Positions 1 through 8,844 of a DNA stretch of 64,000 bases are shown here, piece by piece (the stretch's first letter is position 1; every line of letters begins with the position of its first letter). Position numbers and translations under genes: made by a program. The notes beneath the pieces were generated by a model. That model saw nothing but the letters and a program-made list of their open reading frames with translations. It did not search any database and was not told the DNA's origin. This stretch comes from DATAWK01 sp036267255 (GTDB lineage: Bacteria > Acidobacteriota > Terriglobia > Terriglobales > Acidobacteriaceae), in the NCBI GenBank assembly GCA_036267255.1, contig DATAWK010000032.1, forward strand, positions 1 to 64,000. Direction: 5' to 3'.

Positions 1-244
1 CAAAACCGACAAACTCACAGATTTGGCGAGAGGTCCGGGACGGCTTGCAGCTGCATTGGAAATCGACCAGCGCTTGGATGGAGTTGACCTGTGTGCCAAT
101 GGTCCGCTTTGGCTTGGGACTGCGGTTCGAGAGACTGCGCATACTAGCACAACTGTGCGCATCCGCATCACGCGTGAGGTGGGCCGGCTGCTGCGTTTCT
201 TTGAGGCGGGCAACCCATTCGTTAGCGGCCCCTCAACGAGATAA
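1..244 (+). CDS. DNA-3-methyladenine glycosylase (Mpg/AAG family), C-terminal part
   Basis: Open from the left window edge (frame starts at base 2) to a stop at 242-244, so only the last 80 residues are seen. The segment has the AAG-family signature: RGPGRLAAALEI, then a GPLWL stretch, then a C-terminal RFFEAGNPFVS that matches the family's WRF-x-x-GNPFVS ending. The known family excises alkylated purines in base-excision repair. The catalytic N-terminal two thirds lie outside the window, so activity cannot be judged. The stop codon lies only 7 bases from the end of the truncated convergent gene at 252-515. Confidence 0.85.
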   Translation, partial: KTDKLTDLARGPGRLAAALEIDQRLDGVDLCANGPLWLGTAVRETAHTSTTVRIRITREVGRLLRFFEAGNPFVSGPSTR

Positions 245-251
245 GAAGTCG

Positions 252-515
252 TTACACTTGCCTGCAACCGATCATGATCGGCAACTTGATGGTGCTGGCC
301 GTCGGCACAGGATCGTCGGCATGAAGCTCATAACTGACACCATTATCTAGGTTCTTGGCATATAGGCTGACGTTTCCCCGAAAGCCCTGAATCTTCGCCT
401 GAACCAGGCTGTCAATACTCGCCGCAACATTCGACGATTGCGCCATCACTGGCAATGTAACCATGCTGAAAAGAGTTACAGATACAACCCACAGAAAAAA
501 TCGAAGCAATCTCAT
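252..515 (-). pseudogene. class A beta-lactamase-like serine hydrolase, N-terminal remnant
   Basis: 87 codons. A signal peptide (residues 1-25, hydrophobic core, cleavage after MAQ) is followed by a segment typical of the class A beta-lactamase N-terminus: GNVSLYAKNLDNG-like strand, then PTASTIKLPIM, where S74-T-I-K77 is the SxxK active-site motif. Ten residues later the frame stops. The SDN, Glu166 and KTG parts are all missing, whereas the intact family is about 270-300 residues. Only 7 bases separate the stop from the end of the glycosylase gene, so the missing part was deleted rather than merely frameshifted. A short start context remains (CCCCGC before ATG). Not expected to be catalytic. 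Confidence 0.75.
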
Positions 516-583
516 GCGGGGAATTTTACATTCTGCGCGAGCCCGTAATCACACACTCTTTAACTACTTGTCTAGAAGACTGC

Positions 584-611
584 TTGACAGGCATAACCAT
601 GTTTGTAATAA
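584..611 (+). promoter_or_regulatory. sigma70-like promoter for the TonB-dependent receptor
   Basis: TTGACA at 584-589, a 16-base spacer, and TAATAA at 606-611. It lies about 80 bases upstream of the receptor start at 693, giving a leader of roughly 75 bases. The -35 hexamer is a perfect match and the -10 is partial. Inferred from sequence only. Confidence 0.45.
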
Positions 612-692
612 TTTATGCTCTTAAAAAAGCCGGGCAGAAGACGCGGCGTAAATGTCTACCAAACTGTGACCGCAAACTCCAGGAGGTATCTT

Positions 693-3600
693 ATGAAGCG
701 CTTCCCGTTTATTACCTTCGCTCTGTTTTTTATCTTTGTGGCGGGTTTCGGTTTTGCTCAGAGTGCGGGCACCGGCGCAATTGCCGGTGTAGTCACCGAT
801 GCGACCGGAGCGGTCGTTTCTGGCGCAACCATCAAGGTTACAAATTCTGCTACCGGCACAACACACGTGATCAGCAGCACGTCGGACGGGCGTTATACGG
901 CGGCTTTTCTTCAGCCGGGCATCTATGATCTCACCGTATCGAGAGAAGGCTTCCAGGACGCCAAATATAGCCATGAAGTTGTAAACGTAACCGAGACCGA
1001 AGCGCTGAATATGACCCTTACGGTAGGGGCTGCCAGCCAGACCGTCCAGGTGAACGCGGCGAATCTGCAGTTGCAGACCCAGACAAGCAGCCTGGGAGCT
1101 GTCACTAGCGGAAAGATGCTTCAAAATCTTCCGCTTGTGACGCGCAATTACGTGCAGATTATAGGTCTTTCGCCCGGGGTAAGCACCGAAGTTACCAATG
1201 CCGGCGAACTTGGCCGCGGCGACTCCCAGCTATCGCTCTCTGCCGCTGGCAGTTCGGTAACAGACAATAACTTTGAAATGAACGGCATTCAGATCAACGA
1301 TCTTCAAGGGAGCGGCACCTTCAGCGGTGGTAATCCTATTCCAAGCCCCGACGCGATTGAGCAATTTAAGGTGCAGACCGTCCCCTATGATGCTTCCTAT
1401 GGACATAACGCCGGCGCAAACGTAAATGTCGTCACCAAAGGCGGCACGAATCAGTTTCACGGAAGCGCTTTTGAATTCTTCCGCAACACAGCTCTCAATG
1501 CGAATGACTTTTTTATCAATCAGGTGCACGGCCCTCGCCCAGTTCTGCAGCAGAATCAGTTTGGCTTTACCCTTGGCGGTCCGGTTGTAAAGGACAAGGT
1601 CACTTTTTTTGTTGCCTATCAAGGGACGCGGCAAGCAAACGGCTTTGCTAGCACTTGCTTCGCCAGCTTTAACGAACCTGCGCTTACGTCCACCAATCGC
1701 ACCGCCGCCGGCATCGGAGCTTTATTCGCCGGGCAATCCGGATTTGCAGGTACTGGTGGTGGTGGGAATGTTATCCGGGCGGACGGCTCGAACATTAGCC
1801 CGCAGGCCCTCGCCGCGTTAAATTTCAAGTTGCCGAACGGCCAGTTCGTCATACCGAATGCACAAACGATCAACGCTGGCGCGGCCAATCCTTCAATTGC
1901 AGGCACCGTCGCGCTCAGCCAGGCATGCCCGTTTAATGAAGATCAGTACATGGGCAATGCCGATTGGAACCAGTCCGAGAAAAGTACCTGGCAAGAGAGG
2001 TTCTTCTTCGTAAATAGTCACGTGCTGCTCACCCTCAATCCGCCGGGCTTGGCAGGAACTGCGGTTCCAGGCTTCGGCACCACAAATCCAAATCACTTCC
2101 GCAATTTCACCCTCAGCAATTCCTACATCTTTACTCCGCAGTTCATTAACCAGGCAACCATCGGCTATAACCGCGTAGTGGCTGCGACCCAGCAGGCTAC
2201 GCCCTTCAGTTGGTCCGACCTGGGTGTGAGCGCTCCTGAAGGTCCGAGCATCGACGATAATTCACTGCCCGTATTGGCGGTCGTCGGCGCATTCGGTATA
2301 GGTGGCAATGGGCAGGAAAATATCAACGTCCAGAACCAATATTCCATTCTCGACAATCTTTCTTTGACCAAGGGGCGCCACTCTCTCCGTTTTGGAGGAG
2401 GTGCAAACCTCGATCAGATTGCTTACGATGACTATAAGTTTTACGGCGGCCTCGAGTTCCTCGGCATCCCCGACTTTCTGCTTGGACGCCACGGCGGCCC
2501 TACTGCCACTGGCGGAAACGGGACACCTTATAGCAACATTTTCCTGACACTGGATGTGCCCGGCTTCATTGATCGCAATTTCGACATCTGGAACTACAGT
2601 GGATATGTACAGGATGACATCCAGATTACACAGCGATTTGTATTGAATGCCGGTTTCCGTTACGAGCGGTTGGGCGGCATGGCCGAGGTGAATGGCCGGA
2701 ACGCCAACACCAACTTCGCGGCTTTGAATCCTAATCCACCCGCCACGGGTACATTGCAGGGCTTCGAAGTAGCTGGCAACTACCCGTTCACACCCCCGGC
2801 AGGGGTCACCGTCCTTCCCGGCAAGCTTGCCTATAGTGGCGATGGGCAAAACACCATAAATCCGCGCATTGGCTTTTCATGGCAGTTGCCCGGCAACGAT
2901 AATGTCGTCGTGCGCGGTGGATATGGCATCTTTCACCAGACCATTAGCGGCCAGCCAACCGTACAGCTGATTTTCCAGCAGCCATGGGCGGCGCTGCGTC
3001 TGCAAATTCAGTCGCCCACGATAAGCATGGCTGATCCGTTCCCACCGGCAATGAACTTCCCGACGTTTTTGCCATACTCTCCAACGACAACGGAGAGCGG
3101 TACCGCATTCGCTCAAAACATACGTCCGCCGATGGTCCAGCATTTCAGTCTGAACGTGCAGACGCAGTTGGCGAAGGACTCGATTTTTGAGCTGGGTTAT
3201 ATTGGCAGCCGCGGAGAACACCTGATCCTCTCTACCCTGCCGGACCAGGCGTTATATGCAAGTCCGGAGAATCCGATTCGCGGAGTGACAACCAATACGG
3301 TCGCGAATATCGGGCAGCGCCTTCCTGTATTGGGCTTCGGACCCACAGCCTACACTCAAATCGGCTCAACCGGTCAAAGCTGGTACAACGCTTTAGAATC
3401 CAGCTTTACGAAACGCTTCGACAATGGATTGCAGCTTCTTGCTTCCTATACCTGGGCCAAAGCCATGCAAACTGGGATCGGCTTGGTGAGCAATACAACC
3501 GCCGGTGCGGCACTCGGCAACCAGCTCGATCTTGCCCATCAATATGGTCCGGATAACTTTATCAGGCCGCAGCGTTTCGTCTTTAGCGGGGCCTATCGGC

Positions 3601-4139
3601 TTGCGACTCTTAGCGGAAGCAAGGCCATGGTGAAACGGGCATTTGGCGACTGGACGCTCTCTGGCGTGGTCACTCTTCAGGATGGGCATCCGCTTACCAT
3701 CTCCGGATTCAATGGCAATAACGTGCTTGGTATCACTGGAGATTTCGCTCAACTCAGTGGGAAGTGCCAGCCGGGCCAATATGTCACGCATGGCTCCATC
3801 GAAAGCAAAATCCATGACTATATCAATCCGACCTGCTTCACGGGCACCTATCCTGTCGTCGGAGACGACGGCATAGCAACAGGATTCGGCAACTCGCGTC
3901 CTGGAATTCTAAGGGGACCCGGCCAGCGGAACATCGATGCCGCTCTCTCTAAAAACTTTGGATTCAACTTACTAGGTAAAGAAACAAACATCGAGTTCCG
4001 TGGAGAAGCCTTCAATGTCTTCAATACTCCACAATTTTCCGATCCTGACACTGCTCAAAACGACGCAACGTTCGGGGTGATCAATACTGCCGCTGTAGCG
4101 CCTCGCATCTTTCAATTCGCGTTAAAGGCTAACTTTTAG
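693..4139 (+). CDS. TonB-dependent receptor, Oar-like, with carboxypeptidase-regulatory domain
   Basis: 1,148 residues from the ATG at 693, chosen because AGGAGG sits 7 bases upstream. Signal peptide at about 1-23, a CarboxypepD_reg-like beta-sandwich (about 27-110; GAIAGVVTDATGAVV, then a GRYTAAFLQPGIYDLTV strand), a plug (about 125-230), then a very large barrel ending in phenylalanine (ALKANF), as outer-membrane barrels do. Such receptors import or bind bulky ligands using TonB energy and are expanded in Acidobacteriota next to carbohydrate or peptide degradation genes. It leads a same-strand set with the deacylase, M20 peptidase and amidohydrolase downstream, suggesting it imports their substrate. 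The ligand cannot be told from sequence. Confidence 0.9.
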   Translation: MKRFPFITFALFFIFVAGFGFAQSAGTGAIAGVVTDATGAVVSGATIKVTNSATGTTHVISSTSDGRYTAAFLQPGIYDLTVSREGFQDAKYSHEVVNVTETEALNMTLTVGAASQTVQVNAANLQLQTQTSSLGAVTSGKMLQNLPLVTRNYVQIIGLSPGVSTEVTNAGELGRGDSQLSLSAAGSSVTDNNFEMNGIQINDLQGSGTFSGGNPIPSPDAIEQFKVQTVPYDASYGHNAGANVNVVTKGGTNQFHGSAFEFFRNTALNANDFFINQVHGPRPVLQQNQFGFTLGGPVVKDKVTFFVAYQGTRQANGFASTCFASFNEPALTSTNRTAAGIGALFAGQSGFAGTGGGGNVIRADGSNISPQALAALNFKLPNGQFVIPNAQTINAGAANPSIAGTVALSQACPFNEDQYMGNADWNQSEKSTWQERFFFVNSHVLLTLNPPGLAGTAVPGFGTTNPNHFRNFTLSNSYIFTPQFINQATIGYNRVVAATQQATPFSWSDLGVSAPEGPSIDDNSLPVLAVVGAFGIGGNGQENINVQNQYSILDNLSLTKGRHSLRFGGGANLDQIAYDDYKFYGGLEFLGIPDFLLGRHGGPTATGGNGTPYSNIFLTLDVPGFIDRNFDIWNYSGYVQDDIQITQRFVLNAGFRYERLGGMAEVNGRNANTNFAALNPNPPATGTLQGFEVAGNYPFTPPAGVTVLPGKLAYSGDGQNTINPRIGFSWQLPGNDNVVVRGGYGIFHQTISGQPTVQLIFQQPWAALRLQIQSPTISMADPFPPAMNFPTFLPYSPTTTESGTAFAQNIRPPMVQHFSLNVQTQLAKDSIFELGYIGSRGEHLILSTLPDQALYASPENPIRGVTTNTVANIGQRLPVLGFGPTAYTQIGSTGQSWYNALESSFTKRFDNGLQLLASYTWAKAMQTGIGLVSNTTAGAALGNQLDLAHQYGPDNFIRPQRFVFSGAYRLATLSGSKAMVKRAFGDWTLSGVVTLQDGHPLTISGFNGNNVLGITGDFAQLSGKCQPGQYVTHGSIESKIHDYINPTCFTGTYPVVGDDGIATGFGNSRPGILRGPGQRNIDAALSKNFGFNLLGKETNIEFRGEAFNVFNTPQFSDPDTAQNDATFGVINTAAVAPRIFQFALKANF

Positions 4140-4187
4140 CTGTCTGCTCGATTGCTCCATCCGGTCTGAATCCACGCCTCTATGGTT

Positions 4188-4213
4188 GTGCGCGATGACC
4201 ACTCATCGCGCAC
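4188..4213 (+). terminator. hairpin after the TonB-dependent receptor
   Basis: A perfect 11-bp stem (GTGCGCGATGA at 4188-4198, its complement at 4203-4213) with a CCAC loop, 48 bases after the receptor stop and 38 before the next start. No T-run follows, so it may be an mRNA-processing or stability structure that lowers downstream expression rather than a strict terminator. Confidence 0.4.
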
Positions 4214-4251
4214 GGTCAGGCCTCGCGTGACCAGCTTTTTCGGAGATAGTA

Positions 4252-5835
4252 ATGATCTTCAGAACCCTACGGGCACTCCCCGTTTTCGCGATTGCTCTCT
4301 CCATCGCAACGCCTTTGGGCGCACAGAAGCCCGCACAGAACGCCGCGAAAAGTCTAGACATTCTAATCCGCAACGGCTCCGTTCTTGATGGCTCCGGTTC
4401 TCCAGCCCGGCGAGTCGATATCGGTATTCGCGGCGATAGAATCGTCCTCGTCGGAAATAGCCACGGCCAAAAAGCCAAGCGCATCATCGACGCACACGGC
4501 CTCATCGTCGCACCCGGCTTCATCGATCCCCACACCCACACACTCAAAGACCTTTCCAACCCGGCCACCAGCCGCAACGATGCTTATCTCATGCAGGGCG
4601 TAACCACCGTGACCATCGGCAATGACGGTGCCAGTCCGCTTGACATTGGCGCTACGCTGCACAAATTGGACCAACAAGGCATTGGCACGAATGTCGCGAT
4701 GTTTATCGGCCAGGGCTCTGTGCGGCGTGCAGTCATGGGCATGTCCGATGCAACCCCCACAGCTGCGCAAATGGATTCCATGAAAATGCTTATAGACCAC
4801 GGCATGAAGGAAGGCGCAATCGGCATGTCCACCGGCCTGTTCTATGCGCCGGGCAGCTACTCCAGCACAGAAGAGGTCATTGCCCTGGCCAAAGTCGCCG
4901 CAGCCGATGGCGGCATCTATGACACGCACATGCGCGATGAAGACTCCTACACCATTGGGCTGCTTGGTGCCGTCAAGGAAACCATTCGCATCGGACGCGA
5001 AGCGCACATTCCCGTCATGATTTCCCATATCAAGGCGCTCGGCAAAAATGTCTGGGGTCAAAGCACAGATGTCATCGGCCTGGTAGATGCCGCACGCGCT
5101 AGCGGCGTCGACGTGACCGCTAGCCAATATCCGTACAACGCTTCAGGAACCAGCGTCCAGGCTTCTTTGATTCCCCGCTGGGCAGAGGTTGGCGGCCAAG
5201 CCGCCCTGCTGCACCGCATCGATGATCCAGCCCAGCGCCCTCGCCTCATCACCGATATGCAAAAAAATCTGGATGATCGCGGCGGCCCAGAATCCCTGCT
5301 CATCACCGTATCGCCCGACAAGGAATTTACCGGCAAAACGCTGGCCGTAATTGCTAAAGAAAATCACCTATCTCCGATCGACGCCGCCATCTTGATTATC
5401 AAAAATGGCGGCGCTGACGTTGCGTCCTTCAACATGCAGGAAAGCGATATCCGCAACTTCATACGCCAATCCTGGGTCATGACCTGCTCCGACGGCAGCC
5501 CCGGCCATCCCCGCAAGTACGGGACCTTCCCACGCAAGTTGCGCAAATATGTCTTTGATGAGCATGTCATCACGCTCCCATTCGCCATTCGCTCCATGAC
5601 GTCTCTGCCGGCCGAGACCCTCCGCCTCCAGGACCGCGGCCTGCTCAAGCCCGGCTACTTCGCCGACATGGTTATATTCGATCCCAAAACCATCCGTGCA
5701 CTTTCCACCTACAAAGAACCCAAGCTGCTGGCCACGGGAGTAACCTATCTCCTGGTCAACGGCCAATTCGCCATTGATCACGATCAACTCACCAGCATCC
5801 ACGCAGGCCGCACCCTGCCTCACGGGCATCTATAG
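4252..5835 (+). CDS. exported N-acyl-D-amino-acid deacylase (D-aminoacylase family)
   Basis: 527 residues; the start has GGAGA 6 bases upstream. Signal peptide at 1-24 (cleavage near LGAQ), so periplasmic. Amidohydrolase fold: N-terminal beta domain, metal motif FIDPHTHT at 90-97, the HIKALG histidine segment, catalytic Asp414 in CSDGSPGHP, then GTFPRKLRKYV and a closing MTSLPAETLRLQDRG, the arrangement of D-aminoacylases. The family hydrolyses N-acyl-D-amino acids (or related D-linked amides) to carboxylate and D-amino acid. The gene lies between a TonB receptor and an M20 peptidase and probably shares their transcript. The precise acyl and amino acid are not predictable. Confidence 0.88.
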   Translation: MIFRTLRALPVFAIALSIATPLGAQKPAQNAAKSLDILIRNGSVLDGSGSPARRVDIGIRGDRIVLVGNSHGQKAKRIIDAHGLIVAPGFIDPHTHTLKDLSNPATSRNDAYLMQGVTTVTIGNDGASPLDIGATLHKLDQQGIGTNVAMFIGQGSVRRAVMGMSDATPTAAQMDSMKMLIDHGMKEGAIGMSTGLFYAPGSYSSTEEVIALAKVAAADGGIYDTHMRDEDSYTIGLLGAVKETIRIGREAHIPVMISHIKALGKNVWGQSTDVIGLVDAARASGVDVTASQYPYNASGTSVQASLIPRWAEVGGQAALLHRIDDPAQRPRLITDMQKNLDDRGGPESLLITVSPDKEFTGKTLAVIAKENHLSPIDAAILIIKNGGADVASFNMQESDIRNFIRQSWVMTCSDGSPGHPRKYGTFPRKLRKYVFDEHVITLPFAIRSMTSLPAETLRLQDRGLLKPGYFADMVIFDPKTIRALSTYKEPKLLATGVTYLLVNGQFAIDHDQLTSIHAGRTLPHGHL

Positions 5836-5926
5836 ATATCGACAAATCAAGAAGCAAAGACTCGTGATTATGGCAGCCCATGGCAATTCTGATACGCTGG
5901 TTGCCCAAACCAAGGAGCAATTTTTC

Positions 5927-7357
5927 ATGCATCAACTCCGTCCGGCCTTTCGCACCACCGCCTTCACACTTGCTCTTTTCATCGCTGCCCCGTTTATAGG
6001 CACGGCCTCTGCCCAACTCTCTACCTCAGACAAGCAGCTCTCAAAATCCATCTTCAAGCAGTTGATCGAAATCAACACAACCGAATCGACGACTGCCGCA
6101 GCTGAGGCTATGGCAAAGCGCCTGCTCGACGCCGGCTTTCCGCAAACCGATGTCTCTGTGATCGGCCCTGATGACCAGCATAAGAATCTGGTTGTCCGAT
6201 ATCGCGGCACCGGACAGCACAAGCCCATCCTTTTAATAGGCCATCTCGACACCGTCGAAGCCCGCCGCCAGGACTGGACCACTGATCCATTCCAATTCGT
6301 CGAACAAGCGCCTTTTGTCTATGGCCGCGGCACCCAGGACATGAAGGATGGCGACGCCATTTATGTCACCAACTTCATCCGCCTCAAACGGGCAGGCTAT
6401 AAGCCCGACCGGGACATCATCCTCGCACTGACCGCCGACGAAGAAGGCGGCAATCATAATGGCGTCAGTTGGCTACTCAAAAATCACCGTGACATGATCG
6501 ATGCCGCGTTCGTGCTCAATCAGGATGCGGGAGGCGTCACCACCAACCACGGAAAGCCGGTCATCGTCGAGGTGGACGCCAGCGAAAAACTATACTGCGA
6601 CTACAAACTCACAGTGACCAATCCCGGAGGTCACAGTTCCCTGCCCAGGCCCGATAACGCCATCTATCAACTTACCGATGGTCTCGTGAAACTTCAGCAC
6701 TTTACCTTCCCATTCCAACTGAACGCTGTTACACGCGCCTACTTTGCAAAAGAAAGCACAGTAGTCAAAGGCCAGCAGGCAACAGACATGAAAGCGATCC
6801 TCACCAACCGGCCCGATCCCGCGGCCATCGCGCGTTTGTCGCAGGACCCTTTTCAGAACGCGACCATGCGCACAACCTGCGTGGCCACCCGCCTGCTTGC
6901 TGGCGAAGCGAACAACGCGCTCCCGCAACGTGCGACAGCCAACGTGAACTGCCGAATTCTGCCTGGCAGTTCACGCGAACAGATCTGCCAGAAGCTCGTC
7001 GAGGTGCTCGCCGACCCCAAAATTGACGTCGCAATTTCCGGCAACCAGAGCAGCGCCTACGCGAATGCTCAGGCCGAGCCGCCCGCTCCTCTGCGCCCGG
7101 AACTAATGCAGGCCATCGACAAAATCGCCGCGCAAATGTGGCCCGGAGCGCCTGTAGTTCCATCCATGTCCACCGGCGCAACCGACGGTAAATATACGAA
7201 TGCCGCCGGAATGCCGACCTATGGAGTGTCCGGCGTTGCCATCGACGTAGGTGGCGATCGCGAGCATGCCAGGGATGAGCGCGTAAAACTCAACTCCTAC
7301 TACGACGGAGTCACCTTCTACTATCGCCTATTAAAAGCGCTTACTTCGCAGCCATGA
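5927..7357 (+). CDS. exported M20 family metallopeptidase
   Basis: 476 residues from ATG 5927, chosen for AAGGAG 8 bases upstream and because it begins directly with a signal peptide (1-29, cleavage after ASA). Di-zinc M20 motifs are complete: H106-x-D108 in IGHLDTV, D138 in RGTQDMKDG, catalytic and ligand pair E172-E173 in ADEEGG, and the lid/dimerisation domain GGHSSLPRPDNA. The family removes terminal amino acids or deacylates amino-acid conjugates. It follows the D-aminoacylase by 91 bases, so the two periplasmic amidases probably act on products of the same imported compound. Confidence 0.88.
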   Translation: MHQLRPAFRTTAFTLALFIAAPFIGTASAQLSTSDKQLSKSIFKQLIEINTTESTTAAAEAMAKRLLDAGFPQTDVSVIGPDDQHKNLVVRYRGTGQHKPILLIGHLDTVEARRQDWTTDPFQFVEQAPFVYGRGTQDMKDGDAIYVTNFIRLKRAGYKPDRDIILALTADEEGGNHNGVSWLLKNHRDMIDAAFVLNQDAGGVTTNHGKPVIVEVDASEKLYCDYKLTVTNPGGHSSLPRPDNAIYQLTDGLVKLQHFTFPFQLNAVTRAYFAKESTVVKGQQATDMKAILTNRPDPAAIARLSQDPFQNATMRTTCVATRLLAGEANNALPQRATANVNCRILPGSSREQICQKLVEVLADPKIDVAISGNQSSAYANAQAEPPAPLRPELMQAIDKIAAQMWPGAPVVPSMSTGATDGKYTNAAGMPTYGVSGVAIDVGGDREHARDERVKLNSYYDGVTFYYRLLKALTSQP

Positions 7358-7450
7358 CCCTTCACCAAGGAGCTTCAGCCTGCTGAATAAGGACCGAAAA
7401 ATCGCTACGCTTGCCGGCGTCCCGGCACTGGCCTTTGGAGTGTAATCTCA

Positions 7451-8761
7451 ATGCCCGCACAAACTCCCCATTACGACTTGCTCTTGAAGGGCGGTCATGT
7501 CATCGACCCCGCCAATCATATTGACGGCCCGATGGATGTCGCTGTTGCTGGCAGCAAGATCGCGGCCGTCTCCGCCAGCATTCCCGACAGCGAGGCCGGA
7601 AAGGTCGTCGATGTCCACGGCCTTTACGTCACGCCCGGCCTCATCGATATCCACGTCCACGTTGCGCAGGGAGGCGCGCCGCTGAACTGGTTTTCTCCCG
7701 ACGCCCGCTCCCACATTCGGCCTTATAAGATCATGTCCGATCTGAGCCTCCAGTCAGGCGTCACCACCATGGTGGACGCCGGTACCGCCGGCTCCGATAC
7801 CTTCCTCGCCGAAAAGGAAGAAGTGACAGACCATTCCCAGGTCAGGGTCTTGTCATGGCTCAATATTGTGGCCGACGGAATGAGCGGCGGCCGCGAGCAG
7901 GATGTAGATCAGATGGATCCCAAGAAGTGCGCCGCCACCATCGAGAAGTACAGCAATCTCATCGTTGGCATCAAAACCGCGCACTACTGGACCGATAAGC
8001 CGTGGGACGCGGAACATCAACCGTGGGAAGGTGTCGACCGGGCAGTAGCTTGCGCACGTTTGGCCAAGGTCCCGATTATGGTCGACTTTTTCCCGCGCCC
8101 GGGCAGGTCCTATTCCGATCTCATCCTCAAGCACATGCGACCCGGTGACGTTCACACCCATGTCTTCGCACAGCAATTTCCCATCATTCTTCCCAACGGC
8201 AAGCTCAACCCCATCATGTTGGAGGCTCGCAAACGAGGGGTCATCTTTGACGTGGGCCACGGCAGCGCAAGCTTCTGGTTCCGTAATGCGATGCCTGCCA
8301 TCCAGCAAGGCTTCGAGCCGGATTCGATCTCCACCGACCTTCACGACGGCAGCATCATCCAGCTTGCCGTAAGTCTCAACAATGTCATGTCAAAATTCCT
8401 GGCAATGGGTGAAACCCTCCAGGATGTCATCCGGCAGACCACGGTGAATCCTGCGCGAGAAATTCAGCGCACAGAACTGGGGACCTTGTCCGTCGGCTCG
8501 GACGCGGACATCGCCGTCCTACAGCGATTGCACGGCCACTTCAGTTATATGGATGACGGCTATGCTCGTCAGGATGGCGACGAAAAGCTGGAGACCCAGA
8601 TGACAGTACGCGCCGGCGCGATCGTTTTTGATCCTTATGGTCTCAGCGCGGCGCCCTGGCAGAAGGCCCGCGAGCAGTACTACCACACACCCACATCAGG
8701 GGATCAGAACCGGGCCACCGCCGACGACTACCCCCGCCATACTCACACTCGACCACAGTAG
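7451..8761 (+). CDS. amidohydrolase/deacetylase family metallohydrolase, cytoplasmic
   Basis: 436 residues with GGAGTG upstream and no signal peptide. The amidohydrolase metal motif is IDIHVH (66-70), with further candidate ligands in MVDAGTAGSD, GIKTAHYW and the STDLHDGS segment near 300. This matches the subfamily annotated as amidohydrolase/deacetylase (dihydroorotase-like), whose genes are often found beside SelA-like PLP enzymes acting on amino-sugar acids. Here such a gene (8845-10122) lies convergent just downstream. Likely hydrolyses an N-acyl group on an imported intermediate; substrate unknown. Confidence 0.8.
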   Translation: MPAQTPHYDLLLKGGHVIDPANHIDGPMDVAVAGSKIAAVSASIPDSEAGKVVDVHGLYVTPGLIDIHVHVAQGGAPLNWFSPDARSHIRPYKIMSDLSLQSGVTTMVDAGTAGSDTFLAEKEEVTDHSQVRVLSWLNIVADGMSGGREQDVDQMDPKKCAATIEKYSNLIVGIKTAHYWTDKPWDAEHQPWEGVDRAVACARLAKVPIMVDFFPRPGRSYSDLILKHMRPGDVHTHVFAQQFPIILPNGKLNPIMLEARKRGVIFDVGHGSASFWFRNAMPAIQQGFEPDSISTDLHDGSIIQLAVSLNNVMSKFLAMGETLQDVIRQTTVNPAREIQRTELGTLSVGSDADIAVLQRLHGHFSYMDDGYARQDGDEKLETQMTVRAGAIVFDPYGLSAAPWQKAREQYYHTPTSGDQNRATADDYPRHTHTRPQ

Positions 8762-8779
8762 AGAGCTTCAAAGACAAAT

Positions 8780-8807
8780 GCCCGCGTCTCGATTTTGAAA
8801 CGCGGGG
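8780..8807. terminator. hairpin between convergent genes
   Basis: CCCGCGT (8781-8787) pairs with ACGCGGG (8800-8806) around a 12-base loop in the 83-base gap between two convergent genes. No strong T-run on either side; a bidirectional terminator is the likely role. Confidence 0.4.
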
Positions 8808-8844
8808 CGCCCACTCGATCTCACCTATACCAAATACAAATCCA

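Noticed and set aside
4363..5127. Minus-strand open frame of about 250 codons in the D-aminoacylase gene
   Set aside because: Antisense shadow with no domain features and no ribosome site.
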